A DNA stretch of 40,185 nt, taken from positions 1 to 40,185 of the forward strand of contig JAGGAA010000004.1 of the NCBI GenBank assembly GCA_017889675.1, in the 5' to 3' direction. This document shows positions 39,121 to 40,185 of this stretch, piece after piece. Both the position numbers and the translations under genes were made by a program. The stretch is from Bacillota bacterium. GTDB taxonomy: Bacteria; Bacillota; Negativicutes; Sporomusales; Sporomusaceae. A model generated the notes under the pieces. It was not told where the DNA came from and made no database searches. It saw nothing but the letters and a program-made list of their open reading frames with translations. The stretch's first letter is position 1. Every line of letters starts with the position of its first letter.

Positions 39121-39164
39121 TGGTAAAAATATGGAATATTATATTTTCTAACAGACAACTGAAT

Positions 39165-39370
39165 ATATTGAGATAGGTGCCCATTAGGGCTTAATAGGGA
39201 AGACCGGTTAAAAGCCGGCGCGGTCCCGCCACTGTAACGGGGAGTAAGCTTAAGATATACCACTGGGACAACAGTCTTGGGAAGGTTTAAGCAAACCATG
39301 ATCCGGAGCCAGGAGAACTGCCTGTCTGACAATCACCGTTTTTCACCCACGCGGTATGGGGAGGGGATTA
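39165..39370 (+). promoter_or_regulatory. Cobalamin riboswitch 2
   Basis: It is nearly the same sequence as riboswitch 1: GATAGGTGCC, AGGGCTTAATAGGGAAG, GCCGGCGCGGTCCCGCCACTG (GCCACTG at 39228), TTGGGAAGG, B12 box AGCCAGGAGAACTGCC (39307-39322) and GACAATCACCG. It has its own promoter and its own hairpins, and controls the porin gene that follows. Confidence 0.97.
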
Positions 39371-39403
39371 CAGTTAAGTGCTATTACGTATTTTGCTGAA
39401 TTC

Positions 39404-39484
39404 ACTCCTGGTTTTAAACCAGGAGTTTTTCATTTCACTTTACTGTTTCACTCCCTGATTTTTACGGCAGGGAGTTTATTTTTT
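39404..39484 (+). terminator. Tandem hairpins of riboswitch 2 expression platform
   Basis: ACTCCTGGT/ACCAGGAGT (39404-39412, 39418-39426) is followed by TTTT. ACTCCCTG/CAGGGAGT (39450-39457, 39468-39475) is followed by a T-rich tail. The layout copies that of riboswitch 1. Confidence 0.82.
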
Positions 39485-39627
39485 GCCACTTCTCTGTCAT
39501 GCTCATTTAAGTATGTCTTATTTGGCGTGGGGTATAAAACCTGGAGGATAATAATGGAGCACTAAAAAACTATATCTATTTTCGATCTTGAGGTAAAAAG
39601 ATAATTACAAGGATAGGGGAAATTTTG

Positions 39628-40185
39628 ATGAAAAAGAAAACTGCTATTGCATTGTGTGCTGTATTTAGTTTAAGTGTGGCTGGTACTGTATTGGCTGCTC
39701 CGGCGAATCTTTTTGCTGTAGTTCCGGAAAAACACTGGACCTACAGTGCTATCAGTCAGTTGGCGGATGCTGGTCTGGTCGAAGCCTTTGGCGGAGGAGT
39801 TTACAGAAAAGATGTCATCTTAACGCGCTGCGAAATGGCAGCTATTGTAGCCAAAGCCATGGTAAAATCAGCTAACGCTGATGTGGCAGCCCAAGCCACT
39901 ATTGAAAAACTTAAAGCTGAATTTGCTCCTGAATTTAACCTGAGTGAAACAAATAATGTTGCCAGCCGTTTAGACAAATTAGAGAAAAATGCGTCGCCGA
40001 TAAAAATCACCAATGGTGATGTCCGGATTCGTTACCAGAGTAACTGGGATCAAAAAGCTAAAAATACTGACAAAGACGCAGACACACGCATACAAGAGCG
40101 AGTGAGACTAAATATTGCGGCAGATATTACCGATAATCTAAAGTTCAATAGCCGTCTTGTGGCAACACATACCAGTAATAAGCGT
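39628..40185 (+). CDS. SLH-domain outer-membrane porin under cobalamin control (partial)
   Basis: The reading frame is open for 186 codons to the window's end, so the C-terminal barrel is cut off. A signal peptide (MKKKTAIALCAVFSLSVAGTVLA) comes first, then one SLH domain (FAVVPEKHWTYSAISQLADAGLVEAFGGG, RCEMAAIVAKAM), a short helical spacer (about 90-125, ATIEKLKAEF, SRLDKLEKN) and the first barrel strands (DVRIRYQSNW, RIQERVRLNIAADITDNLKFNSRLV). It is the same type as the porin at 29.5 kb but clearly diverged. ATG follows AGGGGAAA. The riboswitch directly upstream ties it to cobalamin, so it may pass corrinoids through the outer membrane. Confidence 0.92.
   Translation, partial: MKKKTAIALCAVFSLSVAGTVLAAPANLFAVVPEKHWTYSAISQLADAGLVEAFGGGVYRKDVILTRCEMAAIVAKAMVKSANADVAAQATIEKLKAEFAPEFNLSETNNVASRLDKLEKNASPIKITNGDVRIRYQSNWDQKAKNTDKDADTRIQERVRLNIAADITDNLKFNSRLVATHTSNKR

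Noticed and set aside
39356-39565. 69-codon open frame between riboswitch 2 and the porin gene
   Set aside because: It runs through the riboswitch end and both terminator hairpins, so it is not a plausible gene.

Overview
The window looks like a chromosomal segment of a spore-forming, Gram-negative-type member of the Firmicutes (Negativicutes, most likely Sporomusaceae). Firmicutes-type housekeeping order is present (ispE ... purR ... glmU-prs ... pth). It sits beside SPOCS/DUF3794 proteins typical of endospore formers and beside two outer-membrane porins that begin with an SLH domain, the hallmark of diderm Negativicutes. No rRNA, tRNA, CRISPR array, transposase or phage gene was seen.

Layout. 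(1) 0-2.5 kb: a small hypothetical protein and two paralogous SPOCS-domain proteins, one with a Cys/His/Asp metal-binding repeat and one with an SH3b tail. (2) 2.5-7.5 kb: a HipA-like kinase, an L,D-transpeptidase on the other strand, then cphB-cphA for cyanophycin breakdown and synthesis. (3) 7.5-17.2 kb: cheW, ispE, a GntR regulator, a MobA-like nucleotidyltransferase, purR, glmU, prs, a GNAT enzyme, a polysaccharide deacetylase, pth and a radical SAM protein. (4) 17.4-23.0 kb: an amidohydrolase followed by a CUT2-type ABC importer whose ATPase is fused to one permease. (5) 23.1-25.8 kb: a decayed LOG/TIGR00725-like gene, an APC permease with a structured leader, and a small membrane-anchored protein. 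(6) 25.9-37.5 kb: a catabolic island. A sigma-54 activator faces a lyase of the histidine ammonia-lyase superfamily that has lost its MIO-forming Ala-Ser-Gly triad. Then come an SLH-porin, a BCCT transporter, a three-subunit molybdenum hydroxylase, an Lrp regulator and a cysteine hydrolase. (7) 37.5-40.2 kb: two similar cobalamin riboswitches in series, the first before a Gate-type inner-membrane protein, the second before another SLH-porin that runs off the window.

Two parts look like candidate systems. The catabolic island suggests uptake and breakdown of a quaternary-amine (betaine-type) amino acid. Ergothionase is the known MIO-less member of the ammonia-lyase superfamily and releases trimethylamine from ergothioneine, and BCCT carriers move trimethylammonium compounds. 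I therefore propose ergothioneine, hercynine or a similar betaine as substrate; this is inference. The riboswitch pair suggests a corrinoid uptake route across both membranes that uses an SLH-porin in place of a TonB-dependent BtuB.
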